Position numbers and translations under genes: made by a program. The notes beneath the pieces are model-generated. The model was given only the letters and a program-made list of their open reading frames with translations, made no database searches and had not been told where the DNA came from. Of a stretch of DNA of 64,000 bases, positions 39,378 through 52,700 are shown in pieces (the first letter of the stretch is position 1; each line of letters begins with the position of its first letter). The stretch spans positions 53,885,427 through 53,949,426 of the forward strand of contig OY759218.1 of the NCBI GenBank assembly GCA_963662175.1, written 5' to 3'. Source of the DNA: Aradus depressus. Taxonomy: Eukaryota > Arthropoda > Insecta > Hemiptera > Aradidae.

Positions 39378-40692
39378 GTTAGTAATAATATTATATTTTG
39401 ATTATTTGCACAAATTATTAATTATTCTGCTTTATTCAATGCAGCTTTATATTGTGGTCAGGTGTAATACTTTTGTATTTTTAAATTGAGATTTATTCTG
39501 ACCTTATATAACCTTACAATGTTCTTTTCATATATTTTGATTATTTCTCACTATTTCTTTATAGTTTATTATGACAGCTAACGTTTAAAAGGTTTGCAAC
39601 AATTGCGTAACAATTTTGTTATGTACCAACAATGTTTGAATGTATGTACTATATAATTGGTGTACAAGGGATGTTGTTTACATTTTAATTAGTTCAAGTT
39701 TCTCCCCAATTATTGTGTGTACCATCCAAAAAAGTGTATGTTCGTATTACACAGATGTTAGGGTGTGTCACCACAAAAATTCACGCAAATCTGCGATGTA
39801 CCCAAAAAAGTTATTTTAGCTTTTTCAGGCACTTCATACTTGTCCCGGAATCGTCAGTGCTTTTTTGATCATCGATTTGCCATGAAATATACAGTTGATC
39901 ACATATTTAAGAACTTAAAGCATAGAATACTCATATTCTATTTTCTTTTGATAAAATAACAGTTATTCAAGTATCTAAATTCTAAAACAACATTTTACCA
40001 AACAATTTTGTTAATAACTTACTATCAAACACATCTTTATCTTTAAACAAGTCTATTACCTTATAAAAACTTCTTGTAACATAAACTAACTTCAAATTTT
40101 TGAAAAGAGCATTGCGTCTGACCAATTTATAACCTATTTCTTCGTTTTGAATGTATTTTAGTGATCAGGGTGCTTAGGAAATCAAAGAAGTTTCATGATT
40201 GAATTCGTTGTTGTGCTGGCTAAAAGTGTTGGAAGTATTGATAAAATTTTGTTATTTATTCATATTTGTGAGTGTGAAATCACTTAGCGACTGAACATGT
40301 ATTACTAACCTAAGCAACCGTCATTCATATGTTATAATTTAATAGTATTATTGTATTTTGTTCTTAGGACTTAATAACAATTATAAATGTTTTACGACGT
40401 TTTTTCATCATTTTATACTTATTTTAATGATGTATTCAATTATGGTTGTATTGTTTTCTTCGGGAATTTGTATAAGTTTAGGTCTAGTATCTGATCTGAA
40501 ATGCATTTGGTTTATGTATTTCAACGCTATTTTGACCCAAAAATTTGAAAAAATTAAAAAAATATTTATTGTTTACTTACTTCTTCAATTGGTAAAAAAA
40601 ATATTCACTTTCCCCTTGATCCCATCAAAAATAATTGATTTGTCATAATATCATGTGAAGTATGCTGAAAAATAAGTGCATTATTATTTTAA

Positions 40693-40729
<37 letters not shown>

Positions 40730-43700
40730 ATTCATACATTATTTATTATGATAATCGATAGTTCCAATAATAATTTTTTTTTTTTTGTTAAAAACAAAAT
40801 TTAAAAAAAAACAATATTTCGAAGAGTCAGTTGTTTAGAAGTTTGGTTGTGATTTTTGTAACAAAAAGTTACTAAAAATAAAAAGTTTCTATTGAAAGTT
40901 TTTAATTGTTTTTATTAAATGCACATCTAAATATTGGTGACCCTAACGTGATGACTCGAGTGAATTTAACAGAGGAATCGCAATATAAAACGGATCAATT
41001 TCGAAACAAAAACCGGCAACCTCCAGCAGACGAAAATTACGTGGAAAACCAAGGAGATAATCAGCATCTTAATTTCGTGGGCTGGTTGAGCATTAAAATT
41101 CCTTGTTTTTGGGTTGAAAAAACTGAAATATTTATTTTTCAAGTCGAATCTCAATTTATATCGTATCGCTAGAAAGGAGACGAAATTCAACTATTGAGTC
41201 TCACAGCTTGAGCCGAAGTTTGTCAAAAATATATGGGACATTAAAAAATCTGAAAGATCCAACATATATACTGTCGCGAAAGATGGACTTACGAATATTT
41301 TCAAGGAAACCGAATCAAAGGTTGGCACTTTCCAACTTGGAGAACAGGAGCCTAGCCAGTTTCTACGTAGAATGAAGTCGTTAGGAGGCGAGGATGTTAC
41401 CGAAAACGTATTACGAACACTGACTTTGGATGGGCCTCCGAAGGGATCAATTGTGCCTACGAGCCCCACAGGAGCAATGCAAGAAAGAATTTAAAATAAA
41501 AGAAGAGAAGCTGATCGTCAAGACCTAAAGAAAAGTCGCCACCTGGCATCCCAATACTTGAGAACACCTGTAGCCCTCGATTCTTCTACGAATCGTGTTT
41601 TTTTAAAAAAATTGTTAAAGTTAATTTTCCTACTTTTAATACGGTTCGGCAAGGAGACTACAGCTAGGTTCTTATAAACAATTTATTTTTTGAAAATCCC
41701 CCGACTTGGTGACCATGTTGTGAGGAATTCAATTTCTTAATCAAATATGAAAAAGTTGCAAAAATGTATTTGAAAGGTTTGGCTAGACGACTAAACGTTG
41801 TACAAGTTCCCGTATAAATGAAAATAAACATATTTATCTCAAACTATTTCTTATAATGTGTAATACATAATCCTGGTCTGATAATAGCCAATTGTTTTTC
41901 AATTAACATAAATCAATGAAACATATTCCAAGAAACAGATAGATACATTCTAATGTATTTAGAAAGAAAATAATGTACATAATTATGTACTGGGGGAGGG
42001 GGGGTCTTAAATGTGGTGGTTGATGTTCTGAGGGGGGCCTTGTTGATCTTAAGGTTATTTAGGATTCTGGTTGTTGAGTGTTTAGATTTATTTGCCAGGA
42101 GAGGCTTCGTGGTCAGAGCTCCTTATTTTGTTGTCCTGATTCTAAGAAAAGGCCAACTTAGTTATTAAACCCAGAGTTACTCTGGATGAACCGGCTTTTT
42201 TCAATAGGAATGATATCAGTTGTCTTTAAGAAATAAAAATAATGATGTTATTAATTTAAAAAAAAATATGAGTAATATTTGTCAATGTATCGAATTAATA
42301 AATAACAATAGGTTTAAAGAAAAACATGTAAAAACATTCAAATAATAAAATCATGATATCAAATAAAATAACAATTACTGAAACTGTAATGGTAAACCAA
42401 TAATTTAAAAAATATATATATATTAAAAAATGAAAAGTAAATAAATAAAATAATCTTGACCTACGTGGTCGCTTTGCAGCTTCTGCTACTTTCAATCTTT
42501 TACCTCGAGCAGGGTAACTCTTTTTACCTCGGAGCTTCTTGTAAATCGTAAAATATAAGGTAAGGATGCCAAATTTTAAACTATTCAGTTTTTTATAATT
42601 TTAGGCACAAGATGGATCAGGTGACGACTCTGGATCTGAGAGTGAAAAAGAACATGGGAATAATGATTCAGAGAATTCATCATCCGGAAGCGGCTCTGTG
42701 TCCGACAGGTAGGATCACTTTTTGCCAAGTTTGCCTTATAATTATTTTCGACGAAAATAAACAGAAAAGACAAACATAGCAAAATGAATACTAATATTTG
42801 TCTTATTAATGGTTTATCTTCTTGTATTTCAGTGATTCTGGATCGAGCTCCAGCGTTTCTTCAAAATCTTCTGGGAGTGGATCCGAATATAAGTCGAAAT
42901 CGTCGGAATCTACAGCCGCAGCGAAGCGGGTATAAATTTTTTAATTATTTTATAATCTTAGTTGTTTCGAGTTTCCACAACATGGACGAACATTTCTGAC
43001 ATTTTGTTTAGTCTAAATAGATGATTATTTTCAGTATTGGGAAGATAACCCGGACGTGTATGGAATAAGAAGATCTAGTCGGCAACGTAAAGAACCCAGT
43101 AGACTGAACACGGGTGACAGCGATACTAGCTCAAAAAGTAACAAAAAAACAAAAAAGACTTTAAACAAACCGTAAGTATTCTTATCGCATAGATTAATTT
43201 ATACGTGCATGAGCATACACAAGACGCCTTCTGCTACGTACGCTAGCATTCATGCCCAGATTTATTTATTACTATTCCTACAAATACAAAATGGGAAAAA
43301 ATATGTAATGAGTTACTTCCGGGACAGGCTCCTCATGATAGGCATGATATCCTTTCCCTGGTTTTTCATTTGAAACTTAAAAAATTAATGTATAAAGTAT
43401 TTGGAGGTGTCTTTTGCTATATGTACTCTCTTGAGTGGCAAAAGTGTGGTCTTTCTCCTGCACATATACTGGTATGCTTGGAAGATAAAATTAGACCTGC
43501 TCAGATAGATTATGTTATCAGGGGTTATTACTTTCATGGACCCAATATCAGATTCTCTAGCATTATCAACTTTTGGATCGTAAAGATATCCACAGTTTAA
43601 GTTTTTCTCGCCATTGATTAAGAAGGGCTCTCATCTCGCGCCATTCCTGTTTGCACCTAAACGGGCCTCAGTTTCAGCAGCCCTAGCATTTGATTGGCGC

Positions 43701-46700
43701 TGACTCATACGGCTCAGTCGGGCATCTCGCTGGGCCTCCGACTTATTGGCCCTGGATGATGACTGACCTTGTCTGGCATTAGTCAAGTGGACTCCCCCCT
43801 GATTCTGATCCTGGTCGTGAGGTCAAGTCAAACCAAAATGTTATACATTTTATCTCCATGAATTCATCTCTAAAAAATAATAAAAGTTCATTATAAATTT
43901 CATTCATGGTAATATTCAATTATGGAAATAGTCTAATCGCTTTATAAGTATACTTTTGACAGGTGTTTATTGTGATTTAACCGGAAATTCATAGGGACCA
44001 GCATATTGTAGAAAACTAATATGACCACAAATAATAATCTGGAACAATGGGACTCAATATTATCCAATCATTGTAAGGCATGTTCAAATAAATAATATTG
44101 AATGTTACAGAGAAAATATGCATGTAGTCATGAAATAATAATTCGAAACGTCTTGAGTCTCTATCAATTCAATCAAGGGTAGGCTTAATGTGTTGTCCAA
44201 AGAATATACGAAATCGGTGCATCAAAACAACCAATATGTCTTCTTCGACTATTTTAGTCAGTTCCAACCAGAAAATGTGTTTTTCTTGGCCTATGGTTGA
44301 CCATACTCACTTCTCGTTTAAACGTATCTACCGTCATTGTTGTTTTAATGTGTTTACTAATAATATACGAAATTTGTGCATCAAAATCAACCCGTATCTT
44401 ATATGTCCTTTTTAGTCAGTTCCAACTAGAACATATCTCTTTCTTATGGTTGACCAACATCGTATATGGTTGAAGTCTATCTATCGACATTGCTTTATTA
44501 ATAGGTTTTTCAGTAAATATAAAGAATTGGTGCAACAAGGTCCACACACATTCTATATTTCTTCTTCGACTATTTTAGTTAGGACCAACTAAAATATATT
44601 GATTTCTTTACTTATAGTTGTCCAAGATCGTATCTAGTTGAAGACTATCTACTGACATTGCTGTATTGATAGGCTTTTTAGTAAATATAAAGAATTGGTG
44701 CAACAAGGTCCACACACATTCTATATTTCTTCTTCGACTATTTTAGTTAGGACCGACTAAAATATATTGATTTCTTTACTTATAGTTGTCCAAGATCGTA
44801 TCTAGTTGAAGACTATCTACCGACATTGCTGTATTGATAGGCTTTTTAGTAAATATAAAGAATTGGTGCAACAAGTTCCACACACATCCTATATTTCTTC
44901 TTCGACTATTTTAGTTAGGACCAACTAAAATATATTGATTTCTTTACTTATCGTTGTCCAAGATCGTATCTAGTTGAAGACTATCTATCTACCGACATTG
45001 CTGTATTGATAGGTTTTTTTGTAGATATAAAGAATTGGTGCAACAAGGTCCACACATTTTCTATATTTCTTCTTTGACTATTTTAGTTAGGACCAACTAA
45101 AATATATTGATTTCTTTACTTATAGTTGTCCAAGATCGTATCTAGTTGAAGTCTATCTACCGACATCGTTTTCTTAACGTGTTTTCAGAAAATGTGCAAA
45201 ATTTGTGTTACTAGGTTCATGTATAAGCTAAGGACTTCGGTCAGATTTCGAACTCGCGATCTCAGAAAGCAAGCACGCATACCACTGAGCTACCGGCGCC
45301 CTCACATACATCCTATATTTCTTCTTCGACTACTTTAGTCTGTTCCAACCACAATATACTTTGTTCATTACTTATGGTTGATCATAATCGTATCGGGTTG
45401 AAACTTATCTACAGAGATTGTTGTTTTAATGTATTTCGCAAAAGAAATAAGGAATCTGTTAGGAGGAAGGGGAGCGCGGTAATTTGATAAACAAAACAAA
45501 AAAAAAGAAGGTTTTTCGCAACTCCAAATATCTCTCCTGAACCATAGGGGGTTCTGATTGGAGGATCACCTTTATCCTATTAGGATAAAAAGGAAAATAA
45601 ATTAAAACAATAAAAAAAAAAATAAAACAAGGAAAGAAACTTGGATCAGCTACGCTTACAACCAGAAAATAAATTTGTTGAAAAGAAATATAAAGACTCA
45701 ACTTGGTCCAAAAAACGAAAATAACTGAAAATAATACTTCTTTCCTATTATAAATAACGGTTAATTAGAAAAATAAACTAATTATATCTTAAATAAAATA
45801 ATGTCTCACTATGGAGGGCGGTGATGTGGTGAGCGGAGAGGGCGGCGGTGATGGATGGCCCGAGCGGAATGGGTTGAGGTGAGCCAGGGGAGCTGGATCG
45901 GCCAGAGCGGGCAGGGATGTTGAGAGATAGACTGCCGTGAGGTTGGTTGGGCTCCAGGTGGACAACAACTGGCGGACAACTCCGGGATATAATCCCATTG
46001 CCAGCCGTAATCCTCTACCGCTCCTGGTTTGTTATTATTGTTCTTGAAGAACTAATCACCTCCCCCACACACCCCCCACTAGAATATTCACATTTATACA
46101 CTGTACATAGTATGTACTAACATACTATACTAATATACTAGTATTATAATAATATAAAACATATATATATATATAATAATAAAATTTGAAGAACAACATA
46201 CCGCCCACCAATTTTATTATTGCTGAGTACCGGAAGTTATGGGAAGAGGAGAGGCGATGGGGTTCAAACTTACTATTTACTAACGGGCCGCTTACAAGTT
46301 CCGGTGGAAGTTCGGAAAGTTACAACCCCTGACGATGTCCCGGCTGCTTCCCATAATCCCCCAAAGTGAGGTGCGGAAGGAGGGTTGAAGGTCCACTCAA
46401 TTCCAACAGAGGACGTATGGTTGATGATCGCGTTCTGGGTTTCCATCGCATTGAGCCAAGTGGCAATTTATCTTGTGGTTAACTGTCATCTTATCTAGTT
46501 GAAGCATATCTAGCGACATTGCTGTATTAATGTGTTGTCCAAAAAATATACGAAATCGGTTCATCAATATATCCGCACAGCCGGCAAAAAAAAAAAAGTT
46601 TGTCTTGTGTTCCCAATTGGGAACTTGGACTGAAACGGGTTATTTTGGCTAGTCTTCAACATGCTAATATTTGATTTGATTTTCTAGATGGCACTCAGAT

Positions 46701-49700
46701 ACCTCTTATGATAGTGACACGGAGAAAGAGTGTAAGCGACCTCCGCCGAGTAAACCTCCTGGCGGAAGGAGAAAACAGCTGAAACAAACCAAAAGACCAA
46801 AGACACGGGTGAGGCACAGAGCATATTCAGACTCATCGGAATCCAGCTATGAGTCTGACGATGAGCAGAACAAAAGGTGAGCATTAACATGTGCGGAGAG
46901 GGACCCAGGAACTTTTGATGGTCAAACTAAGATAAAAAGTTCCCGTGATAGGCTCTTGAAACGCTTCTCCAAAAAACTTACAGCCAAACGTATAAAACAT
47001 CATTTTTTGGTGAATTTTGAAAAATATATCTTGCTATTTGTCAATGAAGAAAGGGTATGAAACCAAAGGTGTAGAACAGTAATATTCCTACAAACTTTTA
47101 GGTGCCAAGGGGGTTCAAGATGTTTGAAGAAAACTACAAAAGTTTTTCGGCTGGGGCTGATGTTCAAAATACCTAATTTTTTATTTTCATGGAATGGTTA
47201 ATTAATTGAAAATGAGTTATGATTATTTTCTTGATCAAAAATGAATCTTCATACATAAAGGATCTTAATCAGGATATGCTCTATTGCTCCCCACTGCTCT
47301 AAAATGTTTGTCCTAGAACAGTTTTTGATAAAACTCAGAAAAATAAAGAAATCTTGCAAAATGTTTGAGAACAGTGAATATTTTTTCCTTGTTCACATGG
47401 CCTCACGAATATGTGTTCCTATAGTTTGGTTTATACATTCTGTTTAGGTTCATTTGTGATTTAGATCTTGTGGCGCTTAATTCCATACGTAGGTCCTATT
47501 CTATGGCGTTTTATATCTTAAGTATATATATTTTTTTTTTCAGAATAAAATCCAGGCGGGGAGTTTCATCGGTCAGTTACAAAGAAGAAAGTGAGGGAAA
47601 TACAGAATCAGATGAACTTCTTGAGGTAGAAAATCAACTTGAAACTGCAGAGGCCTTGATTAATGACACTTCGGAAACAATCGAAAAGGTTATAGCTCAA
47701 AGGATCGGGAAAAGAGGAGGTAATAACTATTCCTTAACTAATGCACCAACTAATTATCTAGCGAATGAACTGATTATTAGTATTTTACGAGCTTTTATTT
47801 AGCTTGCTTTGTTGTCTGTATGTCTGTCTGCAACAAATCTTGCAAGTCAATTTTAACCCCTTTCCAATTAACCAATTGAGGTGAAATTTAGTGCAGTCAC
47901 ATAACTCTAGTGACAATATATGCTTCCGGTGTTAATTGCGACAAATTAAAGATGGCAGCTGCAATATGGCTGATAGGTGTTAGGAAATTACTATTAAAAA
48001 GTTTTCGTAGTGCAGTTTGTGAATCTAATATTAATAATACATATGAGATCGGTAGCTAAGTGCTGAAAAAATAGTTTGAATAAATAGCGTGGAAATCGCC
48101 CTGGAAAATGATCGATAATGACGGCAGCAATTCATCAGCCAGAAGGAGTCTATATATATAAACCGGTTGCTATAACATCTGGTTGGTACAAAATGCTTCC
48201 GAACCTATGATGACAAATGACAAAATCGGTTCATATCATTTCCGGATCGCATCACAAGATAATACCCACAATTTAAAAATTTTCATTGTGTTTCATCCAA
48301 TCATGTTTGTTTTTTAATACGTATCCGGCAATTATCAATACTAGGCATTCATTACACTAACCGTAAGATATACATACAATTTACAGAAAAGTGACAATAA
48401 TGGTGAATAATCTATTAAACGAAATAAGTAAAGACTAAAAAGTAAAAAATAAAAAAAGCTTTTTTAAAAACAAGCTTTTATTTGAATGAACTAAAAAGGA
48501 ATAAATAAGTCATTAATTTTGTTACATATGGATGATATGCTACGTACTTATAAAGTTGAATCTATATATTTATACGTAACAATATTAATTTGAAAAGTAT
48601 AAGCTTGTCGCCTGCGAATTACGCTATAGTCTAATAAATAATAATACATACAGTAAAATCCGGTTATAATGATATTCAAGGGACCAAGAAAAATACATCG
48701 TTATATCCGGAACCAAACTGTTAGACCTACATACAAATGTATAAGCTTGTTAGTGAAAATAAAAGTGTTTTACAATGATCATAACGAGAAAGTTTACATA
48801 TTTTTATTTACTTTTTAAAATTCACATAAAATTTACTTACATACATTTGTAACTGTATACATAAATTATGTATACACATGAGTACATATGTAATTTTCCA
48901 CAAAAAAAATCAGTTATTTTAGTTTTCTTGCTTTTTTTTTTTAAGTATAAATTTTTGCTTACTTGGTTATGAAGTTCCGAAGTCACGGTCCCTACGGAGG
49001 CAAAGGAAAGACTAACCTGAAACTAGGAATAAACGCACTAGAAGGGAAGAAGGAAGTTCGAAGAAAATCCAGCAAGGGGGAAATAGTATGTTTGGAAATG
49101 GAATGACTCATTGTGCTCGGAAAGAGTAAACAAGAACCCTGTTTAAAACCCTTTTCTATAATGTTCGTATTTTTCATCCGTTCAAAACTCGTGCGTGTGT
49201 ACATACATATTATATCGTTATAACCGGAATGAAAAAACAACTTTTTCTTATGTTTTAGATAGTTTTATACGGAATATCGTTATACCTAACATCGTTATAT
49301 CCGGATTTATTTCTTCTCTTTTAGATAGCAAACCAAACTAGATACGGGTTTTACATCGTTATATCAGGAATCGTTATAAAAGGATTTTACTGTATGTAAA
49401 TAGACTTGTGAGCGGCTTTTACTTTTCAAATGAATATTCTTACGTATAAATATCTACAGATTCAACTTCACAAGTACGTAGCATATCATATGTAACAAAA
49501 TTAATTAATTATTTATTTATTCCTTTTTTGTTCATTCAAATAAAAGCTTTCGTTTTTAAAAACGTTTTTTCATATTTTTGTTTTTTCGAAATTTAATTAT
49601 TTCACTTAATTTCTTTATTCAACTTTAGTTATTGGGAACCAGACCACTATATATGCCGTTGAAGAAAATGGCGATCCTAATGTGGATTATGACACTGCAG

Positions 49701-52700
49701 ACAAAAATCAGACTGAAGTACAGTATTCAATCAAATGGAAAGGATGGTCACACATACACAATACTTGGGAATCGGAACAATCCTTAAAAGAGCAAAAGGT
49801 AAGTAATTTTTTGAAATTACTCTTAATTTTTTATTTTTCAATAGTGTTCCAAAGCCAAAGACCCTGTTAGTTCGAAAGAATTTGAAAAATAAGCTAAAAC
49901 GTTTCTCAGCTCATTTGGAAGATAGTTGATCCCTCTACATACATTTCTTGAGTTACGGAGTGTCATTAGGTCTGTTCAGCAGCTTGCATTGGTGCGCACA
50001 GGAGTTGGTGTAAGGTGTAGAGCAGTGTAGTGAGGTGTAAGTGATTTGTACCTGATTAACCGAACGCCAGAGCGCAGGTTGGTGCAAGATAACAGTCACA
50101 TATTGCTATAAGTATTAAGTATAAGTATATAAAGTATTGCAACACCTAGATATTTCTGTAAATATTTACTTCTAACTAAAATCGTCGCCTGCTTTATTTA
50201 TTTTGTCTTCAATATGTCCTTCAATAACAAAGACAAGAGTTATCCACGTTTGGGGATTAAGAATTGTTGCATTAATAATATCTCTTAGTCCTTAATCTCT
50301 CCAGTTTTAAATTCTTCAGCTTATTGGCAAATTCTCGGTTGTTTAGGGTCTCAGCCACATTTCTTTTAAACATTGGAGCTTTTTTTTCATTAACATAATG
50401 AATCTTAGTGTGGAAGAAGGTACCCGAGCTGTTGCTTTGTCTGAGGATGAACGATCTCTACGGTACATCGCAAGTCGACTTGGAAGGCATCATTCCACGG
50501 TTTCTAGAGTCTTAAAAAGGTACAGAGAAACTGGGAGTCATTCTAGGAGGCCAACACCGCCCAATGGTGACAGGTCCACGGGATGATAGGTTTCTGAGAT
50601 TTCATGCATTTCGAAACCGGCAGTCAACAGCTCCCAGCCTCCAAAGTTTGATTGCTGATGTAAGGAATGCTGATCTCTCAGACGAGACCAGAGTTGCTCT
50701 GAATAGCCCAGATAGTAGAGAAAGACTATGGAGAAGGCAAGGGGAGAGGTTCCAGCCATGCTGTACAACGCCACATGTCCCTTTTGGTGGAGGTTCGATA
50801 TAATGTTCTGGGGAGGGATTTCTTGGGAGACGCGTACCGATCTGGTTGTGGTCAGAGGAGGTGCTCTGACTCCTTTACGGTATATAGAGGAGATTTTAGA
50901 AGAACATGTGACTTCAATTAGGCCCATCATAGACCCTGATGAGCTACTAATGCAAGATAATGCCAGGCCACACATTGCTAGGTGTTTAAGCGATTATCTT
51001 ATCATTGCGAGGATTGAAAAAATATGGTGACCTGCAAGAAGCCCTGACTTGAATTGTATTGAACACTTATGGGATATTCTTAAAAGACGAGTTCGAGCAC
51101 GTAATCGCACTACAAACCTCGCCGAGTTGCAAATCGTTGTGTTAGAAGAGTGGCAGCAAATCCCACAAGAAACCATTAAGAAGCTCTTTGACAGTATGCC
51201 AAGGCGATTGGAAGCCGTCATCAGGGCAAGGGGAGGTAATACGTCTTATTAAAAGGTCCGGAAAGGTTTTCGTTTAGTTTTTTTAGAAAAGCCATTTTTT
51301 AAGAAAAGATTTAATTTAACTTTTTTTTTTGTTAACTTTTGTAAAAAAACGTTTTGTTTAACTAAAAAGTGTGTCTATTTTATGAAACGTGTAAGTTATT
51401 GCCCATAGCTTTTGAAATCCCGAAAACGGCTATATAGTTCAATTCAAGAGCTATATAGTGGAAGTAAGTTTCCCATCGGTTGTCGGTAAGATCAAAGGGG
51501 ACTATGCAGCTGAGTTATATAACCGGGCTGGAAACGCGTTTTTTGTTGTAGCACAGCTATATAGCTGTCACCCGAAGACGCTTGTCAGTTGTGTGCTTGC
51601 CATCTCCAAGTAAACTGGTTGATTTCATCAAGTACATGCTCATACAGCTGCTACAGCTACACAACGAAACTTTTTTAGTCATAGCTATGCAGCTCGGCTA
51701 TATAGCTGTTTTGCTACGTATAAACGCGGCTTCAGCATATTTTGGTGTAAATACTACACCCACTATTGAGATGGTGTAGGAGGTATACACCAGTGCAGGT
51801 TACACTGAGCTCTCGAACAGCCTGGTGTATCTACACCCGGTCTACACCGGACCCACAGAACGCTTCGGTGTACAAAAGTGCGCACCAGTGCAAGCTGCCC
51901 AACAGACCTGTTACGAAAAGGACCACCTAAGAACTCATTATAAAGATTTAAATTGAGAGTCTTATAATAATAATATTTATTCCCAATCATAACATGGTAA
52001 TAGTAGGATATGTCATAAGAATGTATACATTAAGATAGGTAGCTTATAAATTAGATGGAATTCCATCAACAGCTATTACGAGACTGACACTCATTTGACT
52101 ACTACTATTAAAAAATAAAATAAATGAATAAATAAATACTTAAAAATATATGAGTACAAAAATAATAGTACTAATGAATACAGTAGATTGTTTTTAATTT
52201 AATTAAAATTAGCCAAATTTGCTGACCTATGAATTTTATATTGATCTTTATTATATGGTATATATAAGTTAAAGTTCAACCACCACAAAGTCCGTTTTTA
52301 AAAAGAACTTTATTATTTAGATTACAAAATACACTAATTGCTCTAATTATAACTTATTCTTAATTATAAAAAGTAAAACAAAGGTACTATGAACAGAAAC
52401 GATCTGATCGGTACAAGCACTGAGGATAGAATGTATTAAATTTATTACATAAAAATAGGATAAGAAAATACAAGGACAAACTATTGGGAACTATGTTTCA
52501 TTTTTATTAACTGTAATATTGAACTGAACATTTTATACTTTTTATAAACATGTGACTTTTATATTAACAGTGATATTGCCATCTCAACACTCTTCCTCAA
52601 TATCACTGTTTGTGAAATTTATCAAACCTAATTGATTAACAAAAATTAGAAATCGTTTCTTGCATAATGGTTTAGTTAGCACATCAGCTAACTGTTTTTC

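Larger units (their letters stand above)
49969..51908. mobile_element. TIR transposon (Harbinger-like termini) in CHD1 intron 7
   Basis: The 31-bp termini 49969-49999 and 51878-51908 are inverted repeats (28/31): GGTCTGTT..GCAGCTTGCA and TGGTGCGCAC. GGTCTGTT resembles PIF/Harbinger termini and TTA precedes the left end, but the right flank lacks an adjacent TTA, so superfamily is tentative. Subterminal GTGTA/TACAC motifs are abundant at both ends. A Tc1-type relic lies inside. Confidence 0.6.

Noticed and set aside
40358..40648. A 96-codon frame in CHD1 intron 1
   Set aside because: AT-rich hydrophobic translation with no recognisable motif.
44297..45215. A CRISPR-like array
   Set aside because: The repeats are contiguous 168-bp satellite units without spacers, in a eukaryotic intron.
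45228..45303. A functional tRNA gene
   Set aside because: A and B boxes are good, but acceptor strands do not pair and the anticodon arm is poor.
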